NCBI GenBank assembly: GCA_038237925.1
Contig: JBBRYF010000008.1
Location: 53,062 to 117,061, forward strand
From: AC-32 sp038237925
GTDB taxonomy: Bacteria; Actinomycetota; Thermoleophilia; Gaiellales; Gaiellaceae
Direction of reading: 5' to 3'
Length of the DNA stretch: 64,000 nucleotides
Both the position numbers and the translations under genes were made by a program. Below are positions 10,175 through 17,854 of this stretch, in pieces. Below the pieces are notes generated by a model that saw only the letters and a program-made list of their open reading frames with translations, ran no database searches and had not been told where the DNA came from. Within the stretch, counting starts at the first letter, position 1; each line of letters starts with the position of its first letter.

Positions 10175-11160
10175 TCGGCGACGACCCTCTCCGCCGTGAT
10201 CCCGGGCGCGTCGACGAGACCGGGCACGGCGACGACCTCGCGCCCTCGTACGACGAGGGGCCACGCCTCGCGCTCCGACCGCGGGATCTTGGCGTCGACG
10301 AACACGTCTTGCACCTTCTTGCGGCGACCGGCGAGCCTGTCGCCCGGGCGCCAGCCTCGTACCATAAGGCCTGCGAGCTCCGACTCGATCGACCACGGGC
10401 CCCAGCGGACACGGCCTTCGAGCGCGACCGGGGTCTGCTCGAGCCAGACGCGGTCGTACTCGCGCACGGCGGTGAGGCCGCCGCCGAGGTCGAGCCGCCG
10501 CGAGCCGGCGCTGGCGGCAAGGAGCTCGTCGAGCTTCGTGGGACGCCGCTCGGCCAGGCGCAGGAGGTTCCGCTCGGCACCAGGATGGAGCCGACGTAAG
10601 AGCGGCAGGATCTCGTCCCGCATCAGGCCGCGGCGCGTCTCTGGGTTGGAGCTGTCTCGCCGGAAGTCGAGGCCTTCCGCGCGGCAGTAGGCCTCCGTCT
10701 CCTCGCGCCAGAGGGTGAGGAGCGGCCGGACGACGCCGTCCTCGCGCTTCGGCTTGATGCCGCCGGAGGCGCCGCTCGAGACGAGCCGGTAGAGCACGGT
10801 CTCGACCTGGTCGGAGGCGGTGTGCCCGGTCGCTCGAAGGCGGTCGGTAGCGAACGAGTACCGCAGCTCGCGGAGCGCGTCCTCGGTCGACCTCTCGGGC
10901 GGCGCCTCCACCACTTGCGCGCCGAGCGACTCGCGGCAGAACCGCGCGTCCTCGTCGGACTCGTCCCCGCGCAAGCCGTGGTTCACGTGCAGCGCTGAGA
11001 CGCTGTAGCCCAGCTCGCTCAACCCGTGCCAGAGGCAGGTCGAGTCGGCGCCGCCGGAGACGAGCGCCACGACGTCGCTCCCGGGTGCGATGAGGTCGTG
11101 CTCGCGGATGTGCTCCTCGACCCTGCGGCGGATCGCAGCGGGATCGGCGACTTCGTCCAT
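10171..11160 (-). CDS. tilS: tRNA(Ile)-lysidine synthase
   Basis: Converts C34 of the CAU-anticodon tRNA-Ile to lysidine so it reads AUA. The PP-loop SGGADS (residues 35-40) binds ATP; ALHVNHGLRGDESDEDARF and SDQVETVLYRL are family landmarks. A C-terminal domain (RGWRPGDRLAGRRKKVQDVF) follows. 329 residues. Two starts are possible (GTG 11166, ATG 11160). ATG 11160 is preferred because a GAGACT hexamer on the minus strand ends 7 nt upstream, predicting a leaderless transcript starting exactly there. First gene of the operon with hpt and ftsH. Confidence 0.95.
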   Translation of the reverse strand: MDEVADPAAIRRRVEEHIREHDLIAPGSDVVALVSGGADSTCLWHGLSELGYSVSALHVNHGLRGDESDEDARFCRESLGAQVVEAPPERSTEDALRELRYSFATDRLRATGHTASDQVETVLYRLVSSGASGGIKPKREDGVVRPLLTLWREETEAYCRAEGLDFRRDSSNPETRRGLMRDEILPLLRRLHPGAERNLLRLAERRPTKLDELLAASAGSRRLDLGGGLTAVREYDRVWLEQTPVALEGRVRWGPWSIESELAGLMVRGWRPGDRLAGRRKKVQDVFVDAKIPRSEREAWPLVVRGREVVAVPGLVDAPGITAERVVAE

Positions 11161-11321
11161 CGGCACAGTCTCGCACTGCCGAGCGTGGCCGCAAACGTCA
11201 CGCTTTCGTTACGAAGCGGCACTGACACGTGTGCCCGCCGCCGATACGCTCGCCTCGGGGAGGAGGCCGGGCGAACCGTACTCAGACCAGCTTCCGGCTC
11301 AAAGACGGCCGAGTGCGGCGG

Positions 11322-11810
11322 TCAGAGCAGGGGTTGCACTTCGCAGCCGAGCCGTGAGAGCGGCCGCTGCGCTCGCACAAGCACCGCGTGCGCGAAGTTG
11401 GCGAGCCCGTAGGCCCGATACATGTGGGCACCCGCGTCCTGCCTGCCCTTGTGCGCCTGCATCGCCTTCGTGTACTCGGTCAGCATCCCGGCCACGAGCC
11501 GCTGGGTCTGCTGGAGCGAGAAGTCCGTCGGCCCCGTCGCCCGCATGATCTTCGCGGCCTGTCGCGCCTGGCCGACCACATCGCGCTCGGTCGCGTTCCC
11601 GCCCTGGTACTGCTCGTTCCAGAGCTCGAGGGCCGTCATGTTCGTCCGCGCCGTCTCAATGAACTGGCGGTCCGTCGCCGAGCACGTGTGGACCGTGCTT
11701 GGGCGCGCGCGGCCACTCGTGACAAGAGCGAGCGCAAGGGTGACCATGACGATCAGGCCAGCCGCAATTAGGCCGAGACGCCGCACGAGAGGGTTCTCGG
11801 CAGCCGTCAA
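11322..11810 (-). CDS. Small exported protein of unknown function
   Basis: About 162 residues if started at TTG 11810 (154 if at GTG 11786). An N-terminal helix (RRLGLIAAGLIVMVTLALALV) follows two arginines; the mature part is helical with two Cys (HTCSATD and SRLGCEV near the ends) that could pair. No family recognised. Its upstream side is directly occupied by a 160-bp palindromic repeat, so the promoter must lie in or beyond that repeat. The long frame upstream is a read-through of the repeat, not coding. Confidence 0.65.
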   Translation of the reverse strand: MTAAENPLVRRLGLIAAGLIVMVTLALALVTSGRARPSTVHTCSATDRQFIETARTNMTALELWNEQYQGGNATERDVVGQARQAAKIMRATGPTDFSLQQTQRLVAGMLTEYTKAMQAHKGRQDAGAHMYRAYGLANFAHAVLVRAQRPLSRLGCEVQPLL

Positions 11811-11843
11811 CGCGAGGAAGTCCCCCGTTCGAGCCTTTACGCG

Positions 11844-12007
11844 AGGAGGGTTTGGCGGAACGCCGCTCGCTCTCGGGGCGCGATGGCCGTTCCGAGGCAA
11901 GGACGCAGGGAGTGCCGATAGCGGAGCTATCGGTGCGACTGAGGACGCCGCCTCGGGGCGGGCAGCGCGGCCCGAGGGCATCGCCGGTGTTTCGTCAAGG
12001 CCTCCTA
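11844..12007. repeat. Palindromic repeat family 1, copy A (long form)
   Basis: About 160 bp, bounded by imperfect terminal inverted repeats of about 21 bp beginning GGAGG (left 11844-11865, right 11985-12006). Nested inside are CTCGGG/CCCGAG and CCGAGGC/GCCTCGG stems. The core AAGGACGCAGGGAG (11899-11912) is followed by a perfect hairpin CCGATAGC-GGA-GCTATCGG (11915-11933), then GACTGAGGACGCC. Copy B at 37479 matches over most of its length. The right end abuts the GNAT stop codon. Confidence 0.9.
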
Positions 12008-12790
12008 CTAGATGAAGACGAGGCTGCGGTACGAGATCGTGTGGCGCATCCCGACGTTCTCGTAGACGCGGATCGCCGGCGCGTTCTCGGCGCGGACGAA
12101 GAGACAGACGGCGGGCACGCGCTCGAGCAGGAGGCGGCACAGGTCGCGCATACCTCGCTGCGCATAGCCGCGGCCACGCACCTGCGGGTCGACCCAGACC
12201 TGCTGCAGCTGCACCGCCGACGGCGTCCAGGCCGAGGCTTCGGCTTTGAACAGGATCGTGCCATCCTCGACCCACAGCCACGAGCGGCCGTCCTCGATCT
12301 GCACGCGCGTCCGCCAACGGAAGCTCTCGGGGTCCCGTTCGAGCGGATTGATCCCGAGCTCCTCGCGGTGAGCCTCGGCGCACGCGGGGACGAGCAGCTC
12401 GAAGTCCTCCCTCGTCGCATCGCGGAGCAGCGTGTCGCCAGGCTCCGGCGGCTCCTCCAGCACGTAGACCGGTTGCCCCGGTCGGTCCTCGCGCGGCCTC
12501 GGGAGCCGCTCGTTGGCCGCGGCCCAGAAGTCGGCGACCGCGTTCTCCTCTCCGATCACGAGCCGCGCCCGCGACGCGCCGTCGACCTCGGCGAACGCGC
12601 CGCAGCCGCTGCCGGAAGGGACGAGGTTCGTCCCAACGTGACACAGCGCCGCCAGTCGGCCGTCCTCTGCGACTCCGGTAAACCTGCCGAGCCCGCGGCG
12701 AGCGACGTCCTCGAGGAAGACGCGCTCGATCGGATCCTCCGCGCAGAACGCGAGGATCTCGTCCAGCGCCGGTTCGCTCAGCGCAGGCAT
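12008..12790 (-). CDS. GNAT-family N-acetyltransferase
   Basis: 260 residues. The C-terminal half is a GNAT domain: LQQVWVDPQVRGRGYAQRGM contains the acetyl-CoA loop (RGRGYA) and APAIRVYENVGM the closing motif. The N-terminal half resembles the DUF4081-type domain found before GNAT in actinobacteria (RGLGRFTGVAEDGRLAAL). Acceptor substrate unknown. ATG 12790 is chosen over a TTG at 12814 because a minus-strand TAGAGT (12803-12798) lies 7 nt upstream and 12814 is the first base of deoD. Two in-frame TAG codons end the gene at the border of repeat copy A. Confidence 0.85.
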   Translation of the reverse strand: MPALSEPALDEILAFCAEDPIERVFLEDVARRGLGRFTGVAEDGRLAALCHVGTNLVPSGSGCGAFAEVDGASRARLVIGEENAVADFWAAANERLPRPREDRPGQPVYVLEEPPEPGDTLLRDATREDFELLVPACAEAHREELGINPLERDPESFRWRTRVQIEDGRSWLWVEDGTILFKAEASAWTPSAVQLQQVWVDPQVRGRGYAQRGMRDLCRLLLERVPAVCLFVRAENAPAIRVYENVGMRHTISYRSLVFI

Positions 12791-12797
12791 GGCCTCA

Positions 12798-12807
12798 ACT
12801 CTAGGCT
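12798..12807. promoter_or_regulatory. Overlapping -10 elements, GNAT gene / deoD
   Basis: The 23-bp gap between start codons contains ACTCTAGGCT. TAGGCT (12802-12807, plus) and TAGAGT (12803-12798, minus) share the central TA step. With the last T at -7 the predicted starts are 12814 (first base of the deoD ATG) and 12791 (one base before the GNAT ATG), 23 bp apart. Inference from spacing. Confidence 0.5.
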
Positions 12808-12813
12808 TTCCCA

Positions 12814-13527
12814 ATGCCTATTCACGTACGCGCCGAGCCGGGGGAATACGGCGAGGCCTGCCTCCTCCCCGGCGACCCGCTCCGCGCCAAGTACATCGCC
12901 GAGACCTATTTCGACAACCCGGTGCAGCGGAACGGCGAGCGCGGGATGCTCGGCTACTCCGGCGAGTGGGAACGGAAGCCGGTCTCTGTGCAGTCGACGG
13001 GCATGGGCTGTCCGTCCGCGGCGATCGTGATGGAGGAGCTCGTCCAGCTCGGCGTCAAGCGGTTCCTGCGCGTCGGCACCTGCGGCGGGCTCCAGCACGA
13101 CCTCGCGCACGGCGACCTGATCGTGGCGATCTCCGCGGTCCCGGCCGACGGCACCGCGCGCCACTACGTCGGCGGCGAGCCGCACGTGCCCACCGCCGAC
13201 TGGGAGCTTGTGCACGCCGCCGTGCACGCGGCCAAGGAGCTCGGCCAACCGCTGCGCGTCGGGGCGATCGCCTCGAGCGACACCTTCTACGACCCCGACC
13301 CCGAGCGGCACAAGCGCTGGTCGGACCGCGGCGTGCTCGGCGTCGAGATGGAGGCCGCGGTGCTGTTCACGATCGGCGCCCTCCGCGGCGTTAAGGCGGG
13401 CTGCCTGCTGACCGTGAGCGACATGGTGATCGGCGAGGAGTTCACGCGGATTACCGACGAGGAGCTGCGCGCGGCGGTCGACCACATGACCCGCGTCGCG
13501 CTCGCGACCGTCACCGACTCTCATTGA
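12814..13527 (+). CDS. deoD: Purine nucleoside phosphorylase, DeoD type
   Basis: Phosphorolysis of purine (deoxy)nucleosides to base and (deoxy)ribose-1-phosphate in nucleotide salvage. 237 residues, as usual for the hexameric DeoD type. LLPGDPLRAKYIAE is the phosphate-binding start, RVGTCGG the second phosphate loop, VEMEAAVLF the ribose site and TVSDM the base site. Start ATG 12814 is probably also the transcription start. The 3' end is followed within 30 bp by repeat family 3. Confidence 0.96.
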   Translation: MPIHVRAEPGEYGEACLLPGDPLRAKYIAETYFDNPVQRNGERGMLGYSGEWERKPVSVQSTGMGCPSAAIVMEELVQLGVKRFLRVGTCGGLQHDLAHGDLIVAISAVPADGTARHYVGGEPHVPTADWELVHAAVHAAKELGQPLRVGAIASSDTFYDPDPERHKRWSDRGVLGVEMEAAVLFTIGALRGVKAGCLLTVSDMVIGEEFTRITDEELRAAVDHMTRVALATVTDSH

Positions 13528-13554
13528 GGCCGCGCGGTTGGATCCGACCGGATC

Positions 13555-13626
13555 GACCGGTCATTTCAGACGGACGAGCGGGCGAAGCCCGCACGTCCTG
13601 ACTACGGCACCGCAAGCGGTGCCTCG
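13555..13626. repeat. Two-hairpin repeat family 3, copy 1
   Basis: Begins with GACCGGTCATTTCAGACGG (13555-13573), identical in 19 bases to 49323-49341. A first hairpin GCGGGC-GAA-GCCCGC sits inside an outer ACG/CGT stem; a second hairpin GGCACCGC-AA-GCGGTGCC follows. The second copy keeps the structure with different paired bases. The start codon of the lipid kinase (13619) lies in the right arm of the second hairpin. Confidence 0.85.
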
Positions 13627-14524
13627 GCGTACCGTCTTTCTCGTCAACCCAGCGTCCGAGAACGGCGCCACGGGCCGGCGCTGGCCGGAGCTCGCGCACC
13701 GGGCGGCCGCGCTCGGGCTCGCAGGAGATGCTCTCCTCTCGGAGCGGCCGGGGCATTTGAGCGGGCTGGCGCGCGAAGCCGCCGGGAGCGCCGAGCTGCT
13801 CGTTGCGGTCGGCGGCGACGGGACGGTCAACGAGGTCGCCAACGGCATCGCCGGCCTCGACGTCGACCTGGCCGTGATCCCCCGCGGCACCGGCTGGGAC
13901 TTCGTCCGCACGTACGGCATCCCGCGCCGGCTCGAAGGCGCGGTCGAGGTCGCGCTGCACGGACGGACGCGCGAGATCGACCTCGGCCGGGCTCGCTACC
14001 GGGCCTGGGACGGCGCCGAGCGCGAGTTGCTCTTCGCCAACATTGCGAGCGCCGGGATGAGCGGAGCGATCGCCAAGCGCACGAACGAGACGTCGAAAGC
14101 ACTCGGCGGCAAGGCGTCATACCTCTGGGCGACCATTGCGGTCTTCTCGCGCTGGCGCAGCGACGAGGTGCGGGTCCGGGTCGACGGCGACGAGCTCGCC
14201 GGCCGCATGCACGACGTGATCGTCGCCAACGGCCGCTATTTCGGCGGCGGGATGATGATCTTGCCGGACGCCGAGCCCGACGACGGCTGCTTCGACGTGC
14301 TCCTGATCGGCGACCTGACGAAGCGCGACCTGATGCTGACCCTCCCGAAAACCTATCGGGGCAAGCACCTGCCGCACCCGAAGGCGACCACGCTCCGCGG
14401 CACCCGGGTCGAGATCGACGCGGCCGAGCCGCTGCCGGTCGAGCTCGACGGCGAGCAGCCCGGCACGACGCCCGTCAGCTTCGAGGTCGTGCCGCGCGCG
14501 CTACGGCTGCGCGTACCGGCCTAG
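13619..14524 (+). CDS. Diacylglycerol/lipid kinase family protein
   Basis: DagK/YegS/sphingosine-kinase superfamily: ATP-dependent phosphorylation of a lipid hydroxyl at the membrane. 301 residues with LVNPASENG at the start, the nucleotide signature AVGGDGTVNEVANGI (GGDGT 65-69), PRGTGWDFVRTYG and a C-terminal beta domain with VIVANGRYFGGGMMI. GTG 13619 is chosen because residues before it would be encoded by the repeat at 13555-13626. The start sits in a strong hairpin, which may limit translation. Its TAG overlaps the stop of the next, convergent gene (shared CTAG). The lipid substrate is not known. Confidence 0.88.
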   Translation: MPRRTVFLVNPASENGATGRRWPELAHRAAALGLAGDALLSERPGHLSGLAREAAGSAELLVAVGGDGTVNEVANGIAGLDVDLAVIPRGTGWDFVRTYGIPRRLEGAVEVALHGRTREIDLGRARYRAWDGAERELLFANIASAGMSGAIAKRTNETSKALGGKASYLWATIAVFSRWRSDEVRVRVDGDELAGRMHDVIVANGRYFGGGMMILPDAEPDDGCFDVLLIGDLTKRDLMLTLPKTYRGKHLPHPKATTLRGTRVEIDAAEPLPVELDGEQPGTTPVSFEVVPRALRLRVPA

Positions 14525-14826
14525 CTCGACGCCTTCGGCTTGGGCGTCGGCTTCGGTTTCGCCGCCCGCTTCGGCGCGGGCTTCTTGGCCGCCCCGCCAG
14601 CCGAAGACTTCGAGAGCTGGTAGACCTTCCGCTCGAGCGCATCCACACGCCGCTCCAGCGCGTCGAGGCCACGCAGACGCCGCTGCATCTCGTCCGCCCG
14701 CTCCTTGAGCTGGTTCGCGCTCTCGACGAGCTTCTGCGCGCCTGGGAGCTCGGTGATCCGGCCGATCACGTCCTCACCACGGTCGGCCAGCCGACTGATG
14801 ATGTCCTGTCCACGCTGCTGGGCCAT
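14521..14826 (-). CDS. Small coiled-coil protein with Lys/Pro/Ala tail
   Basis: 101 residues, unknown function. A helical coiled coil (ESANQLKERADEMQRRLRGL, then ERRVDALERKVYQL) is followed by a disordered basic tail of KPAPKRAAKPKP repeats. The layout is like phasin-type or nucleoid-associated small proteins, but no family motif is visible. ATG 14826 is preceded by AAAGGCGA. Overlapping stop codons with the lipid kinase gene (CTAG). Confidence 0.75.
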   Translation of the reverse strand: MAQQRGQDIISRLADRGEDVIGRITELPGAQKLVESANQLKERADEMQRRLRGLDALERRVDALERKVYQLSKSSAGGAAKKPAPKRAAKPKPTPKPKASS

Positions 14827-14879
14827 CGAATTCGCCTTTCGGTCGCTTGTAGGGGAGTAATACCCGACCCCGCACTCCC

Positions 14880-16364
14880 CTACCCTCGCACCCGCTCGAC
14901 TCGGAATGCGATCTCGTAGCACCCGAGCCGGTTCACGGCGGGGCACGTCGAGCCGTGGCTAACCGGGCGCAGCCGGTGCAGGCCCAGCGCCGCGGCCGGA
15001 GACGCGAATCGCGCCACGGCCGTTCCGGGCACATCGTCACCGTCGAAGGTGCCGAACTCCGACGAGCGCGGGCACGGCGTCATTGCGTGGGTCGCGCCGT
15101 CCGCGTTGCCGAGCGAGCCGAAGTCGCACTCGCGCGTGAAGACGAAGACCCGCCACGGGCGGCCGCGCACGAGATTGAGGTCGAAGGTCGGGCCGCCCCG
15201 GAAGACCTGCCCGTCGTGCGCGCGCAGCAACCCGTTGCCCCACATCCTCCAGAGGCCGGCCACGTCGAGGTACACGTTCCACTCGCCCGGAGGCTTAGAG
15301 ACCTGCTCGCCATGGGTCGTCTCCTTCGAGCCGCACGCGTTGCGGCCGCCGGGGCAGCCCGGATCCATCGCGCGCCGGACGAGCAGGCGCGTGAACCGCA
15401 CGCGCAGGTGCACCGGCGCGGGGGCCTTGCCCCAGCGCGCGAGCACGCGCTCGGCGACGACGAGCCGCTTGCCTGCCGGCGCAGCGACGGCAAGCGTGAT
15501 GTCGACGCCGTTGCCCCGCACGCGCGCCCGCGCGGTCGGCGCTCCGGCTGAGCTGCCCGCGTCGAGCACCCGCACGCGCAGGCGGGCGCCCGGGCCGGGC
15601 CTGGGCGGCACGCTCAGGCGGAACCGGTACGTGCCGCTCAGGTCCTGCCACGAGGACTCCGTCGCCAGACAGGCCGGGAATGCGACGATCACGCCCTTCG
15701 CCCGGTGCGCGCAGTCGGCTTCGACGCCCGCGAAGGTCTTGTCGCTGGAGAGGAAGAGGTCGCCCTCGCGGCCGCCGCTGCGCTCGACCCAGGCGGCGCG
15801 GAACGGGTGTAGCTCGGTGCGCTCGCCGCGATCGGACCAGTGGCCGCAGTCCCAGACCCAGGAGCCGATGAGCGCCACGCGATCGCCCGCCTCCGGCCAG
15901 ACGAACAACGGCGTCGAGGCCTGCTCCCGCTCGACGTGGACGCGGCCGGTCGACTCACCGTGGCCGGCGAAGTTCCCGGTGCCGACCGCCGCCGAGCCGC
16001 CGAGAAGGCCGCGATACGCCGGGTCGGGCAAGACGTTCAGGTTGAGGTCGTAGCTGCGATGGATCGTGGGCAGGTCCTCGGGAGTCGGATGCACGGCGAG
16101 GTTGGGCTCGAAGCGCGAGACGACGCGGCCTTCGAGTCTTCGAGGAAGAGGAGGCTGGCCCAAGGCCGGCGCGTTCCGGTCCCCAACGTAGACCCAGGTC
16201 GGGATCGTGCGCTGCGTCTGCGCGAGGTAGTCGCGCCCGCACCCGTCCGGCCGCGCGTCCGTCTCGGGGTCGACCAACGGCTGTCGACGAGCCGTCGCGG
16301 CCAGGGTCGCCGCCAGCCCGGCGCAGACCGCCGCGAGCCCGACGACGAGGGCTGCACGCCTCAC
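14880..16364 (-). CDS. Large exported protein of unknown function
   Basis: 494 residues with a signal peptide or anchor (RRAALVVGLAAVCAGLAATL). The middle contains GSWVWDCGHWSDRGERTELHPFRAAW, similar to the end of the exported protein at 6240-6920. Two beta-rich regions and at least ten Cys suggest a disulfide-stabilised extracytoplasmic protein. No catalytic motif recognised. GTG 16364 overlaps the stop of the L,D-transpeptidase gene by 4 bp, so the pair is coupled; a cell-envelope role is an inference from that. Confidence 0.8.
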   Translation of the reverse strand: MRRAALVVGLAAVCAGLAATLAATARRQPLVDPETDARPDGCGRDYLAQTQRTIPTWVYVGDRNAPALGQPPLPRRLEGRVVSRFEPNLAVHPTPEDLPTIHRSYDLNLNVLPDPAYRGLLGGSAAVGTGNFAGHGESTGRVHVEREQASTPLFVWPEAGDRVALIGSWVWDCGHWSDRGERTELHPFRAAWVERSGGREGDLFLSSDKTFAGVEADCAHRAKGVIVAFPACLATESSWQDLSGTYRFRLSVPPRPGPGARLRVRVLDAGSSAGAPTARARVRGNGVDITLAVAAPAGKRLVVAERVLARWGKAPAPVHLRVRFTRLLVRRAMDPGCPGGRNACGSKETTHGEQVSKPPGEWNVYLDVAGLWRMWGNGLLRAHDGQVFRGGPTFDLNLVRGRPWRVFVFTRECDFGSLGNADGATHAMTPCPRSSEFGTFDGDDVPGTAVARFASPAAALGLHRLRPVSHGSTCPAVNRLGCYEIAFRVERVRG

Positions 16365-17122
16365 TGCCGGATGAGCACCGGCGTCCCCGCGGGTGTCAGC
16401 TTGAACAGCCGCCGCAGCATGTCGTTGTGTAGGCGGATGCAACCGTTCGAGACCGCGTGCCCGATCGACCACGGCTCGTTCGTCCCGTGGATGGCGACCG
16501 GCCCGCCCTGCGTCCAGCCCGTGAGCACGTTCGAGTAGGCCGAGATCCCGATCGCCCCAGGGCCGTACGGGCCCGAGGCGTCGATCGGGATCAGCCGCTG
16601 GTTGGCATAGAAGCTCCCGGTCGGCGTGGGCGTGACGGAGGAGCCCACGGCCACGGTCGCACGCAGAACGGGCCTGCCCCCTCGGAAGAGGGTCAGACGC
16701 TTGGCCGAGACGTCGACGACTACGCGGGAGCGGACGCGGTCCGTCTCGACCGCGGCCGCTCGCACGAAACCGGTCACGCCGTTCGGCTTGATGGGCAGCT
16801 GCACGCGGTACCAGCGCGCGCGGCAGTCACGCCCGCGCACCGCCGCGAGGACACGGAAGACGGTCGGGAAGCGGTTCACGTTCAGCCGCCCGAAGCGGGC
16901 GAAGGGGCGCGTGCCCGGCCGGCGATAAGCGACCGCGCGCGAGCGCACGACGGCCGCCACCGTGACGCGCGCGCTCCCGATGGGCGTGAGGCCGCTCTTG
17001 CAGCGGGCAGAGTCGATCGGCGGCCGCTGGGTCGCGGCCCGGTGAGCGGTGGCACCGCAACCTACGAACAACGCGGAGGCGAGGGAAAGCACCGCCAGCA
17101 ACCGGAGACGCTGGTGTCTCAC
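16361..17122 (-). CDS. L,D-transpeptidase (YkuD/ErfK family), lipoprotein
   Basis: Makes 3-3 cross-links or anchors proteins in peptidoglycan. 253 residues: signal peptide ending in a lipobox LFVGC (Cys about 22), an SH3-like region, then the YkuD domain with VDVSAKRLTLFRGG, AIHGTNEP and the catalytic SNGCIRLHNDM (Cys about 235). GTG 17122 is preferred to GTG 17128: a minus-strand TATTCT (17135-17130) predicts transcription from 17123. Coupled by a 4-bp overlap to the exported-protein gene downstream. Confidence 0.92.
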   Translation of the reverse strand: MRHQRLRLLAVLSLASALFVGCGATAHRAATQRPPIDSARCKSGLTPIGSARVTVAAVVRSRAVAYRRPGTRPFARFGRLNVNRFPTVFRVLAAVRGRDCRARWYRVQLPIKPNGVTGFVRAAAVETDRVRSRVVVDVSAKRLTLFRGGRPVLRATVAVGSSVTPTPTGSFYANQRLIPIDASGPYGPGAIGISAYSNVLTGWTQGGPVAIHGTNEPWSIGHAVSNGCIRLHNDMLRRLFKLTPAGTPVLIRQ

Positions 17123-17226
17123 GACCACGAGAATATCCGCAGCCGCCGGTTACCGAACCGACACAACTTCCTTACCCTTTTGGGCGTCGTATCTTCCGAC
17201 GGCAAAGCTACGCTCGGACGAGGACG

Positions 17227-17391
17227 ATGAGCCAGCTCTTCATGCATCGCAAGCGCCTTCACCGGCACACAGGCGTGCGGACGTACGTGCTGCTCCAGCG
17301 GCTCGGCGTGCCGTACGAGGTCGAGCGCACGGTCTGCTCCGAGTGCAGGCACGTACTCGACGAGCGCCCGGTGAAGCGCGCCGCCGCCTAG
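17227..17391 (+). CDS. 54-residue basic protein with one CxxC pair
   Basis: Short frame reading MSQLFMHRKRLHRHTGVRTY and ending in ERPVKRAAA, with CSEC in the centre. One CxxC and several His could form a metal site or a half zinc-ribbon. GAGGACG before the ATG is a good ribosome site. It lies between the L,D-transpeptidase gene (divergent) and the thioesterase gene. Function unknown; coding looks likely from start signal and amino-acid make-up. Confidence 0.6.
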   Translation: MSQLFMHRKRLHRHTGVRTYVLLQRLGVPYEVERTVCSECRHVLDERPVKRAAA

Positions 17392-17446
17392 AGCGGCGAC
17401 AGACGTCCGCGAGTTCGAAGGCTCGCGATCGTAGAGAGTTCGCGTC

Positions 17447-17854
17447 GTGGACTTCCACTTCGACACCGAGCAGCGCGTGCGCTTCGCCGAGACCGATGCG
17501 CAGGGCATCGCGCACAACTCCGTCTACCTGGTGTGGTTCGAAATCGCGCGAATCGACTACCTGGCGCGCTTCCGCGGCGGCTACCCCGGCCTGCGCGCCG
17601 ACGGGATCGAGGCGCTGACGATCGAGTCGCACGTGCGCTACCTCGCGCCGGCGCGCTTCGACGACCGGCTCGCGCTTCGCGCCCGCTGCGGCGACCTGCG
17701 CGGCGCGCGCTTCCGGTTCGATTACGCGATCGAGCGCGACGGCGAGGCGATTGCGGACGGGTGGACCCGGCATGCGTGCGTGGACGCGCTGACCCACCGG
17801 CCGACACGCCTGCCGGGATGGCTCGCCGAAGAGATCGTCAGCGCGGAGCGGTGA
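17447..17854 (+). CDS. Acyl-CoA thioesterase, 4HBT hot-dog family
   Basis: Hydrolyses acyl-CoA or related thioesters. 135 residues; RFAETDAQGIAHNSVYLVWFE is the 4-hydroxybenzoyl-CoA thioesterase/YbgC motif with the catalytic Asp in DAQGIAH. The remainder (LTIESHVRYLAPARFDDRL) fits the hot-dog fold. GTG 17447 start. Its last 17 bp overlap the end of the VanW gene on the other strand. Physiological substrate unknown. Confidence 0.9.
   Translation: MDFHFDTEQRVRFAETDAQGIAHNSVYLVWFEIARIDYLARFRGGYPGLRADGIEALTIESHVRYLAPARFDDRLALRARCGDLRGARFRFDYAIERDGEAIADGWTRHACVDALTHRPTRLPGWLAEEIVSAER

Noticed and set aside
11322..12644. A 440-codon version of the small exported protein
   Set aside because: The upstream half is read through the palindromic repeat and antisense to the GNAT gene; the peptide it gives comes from the repeat.
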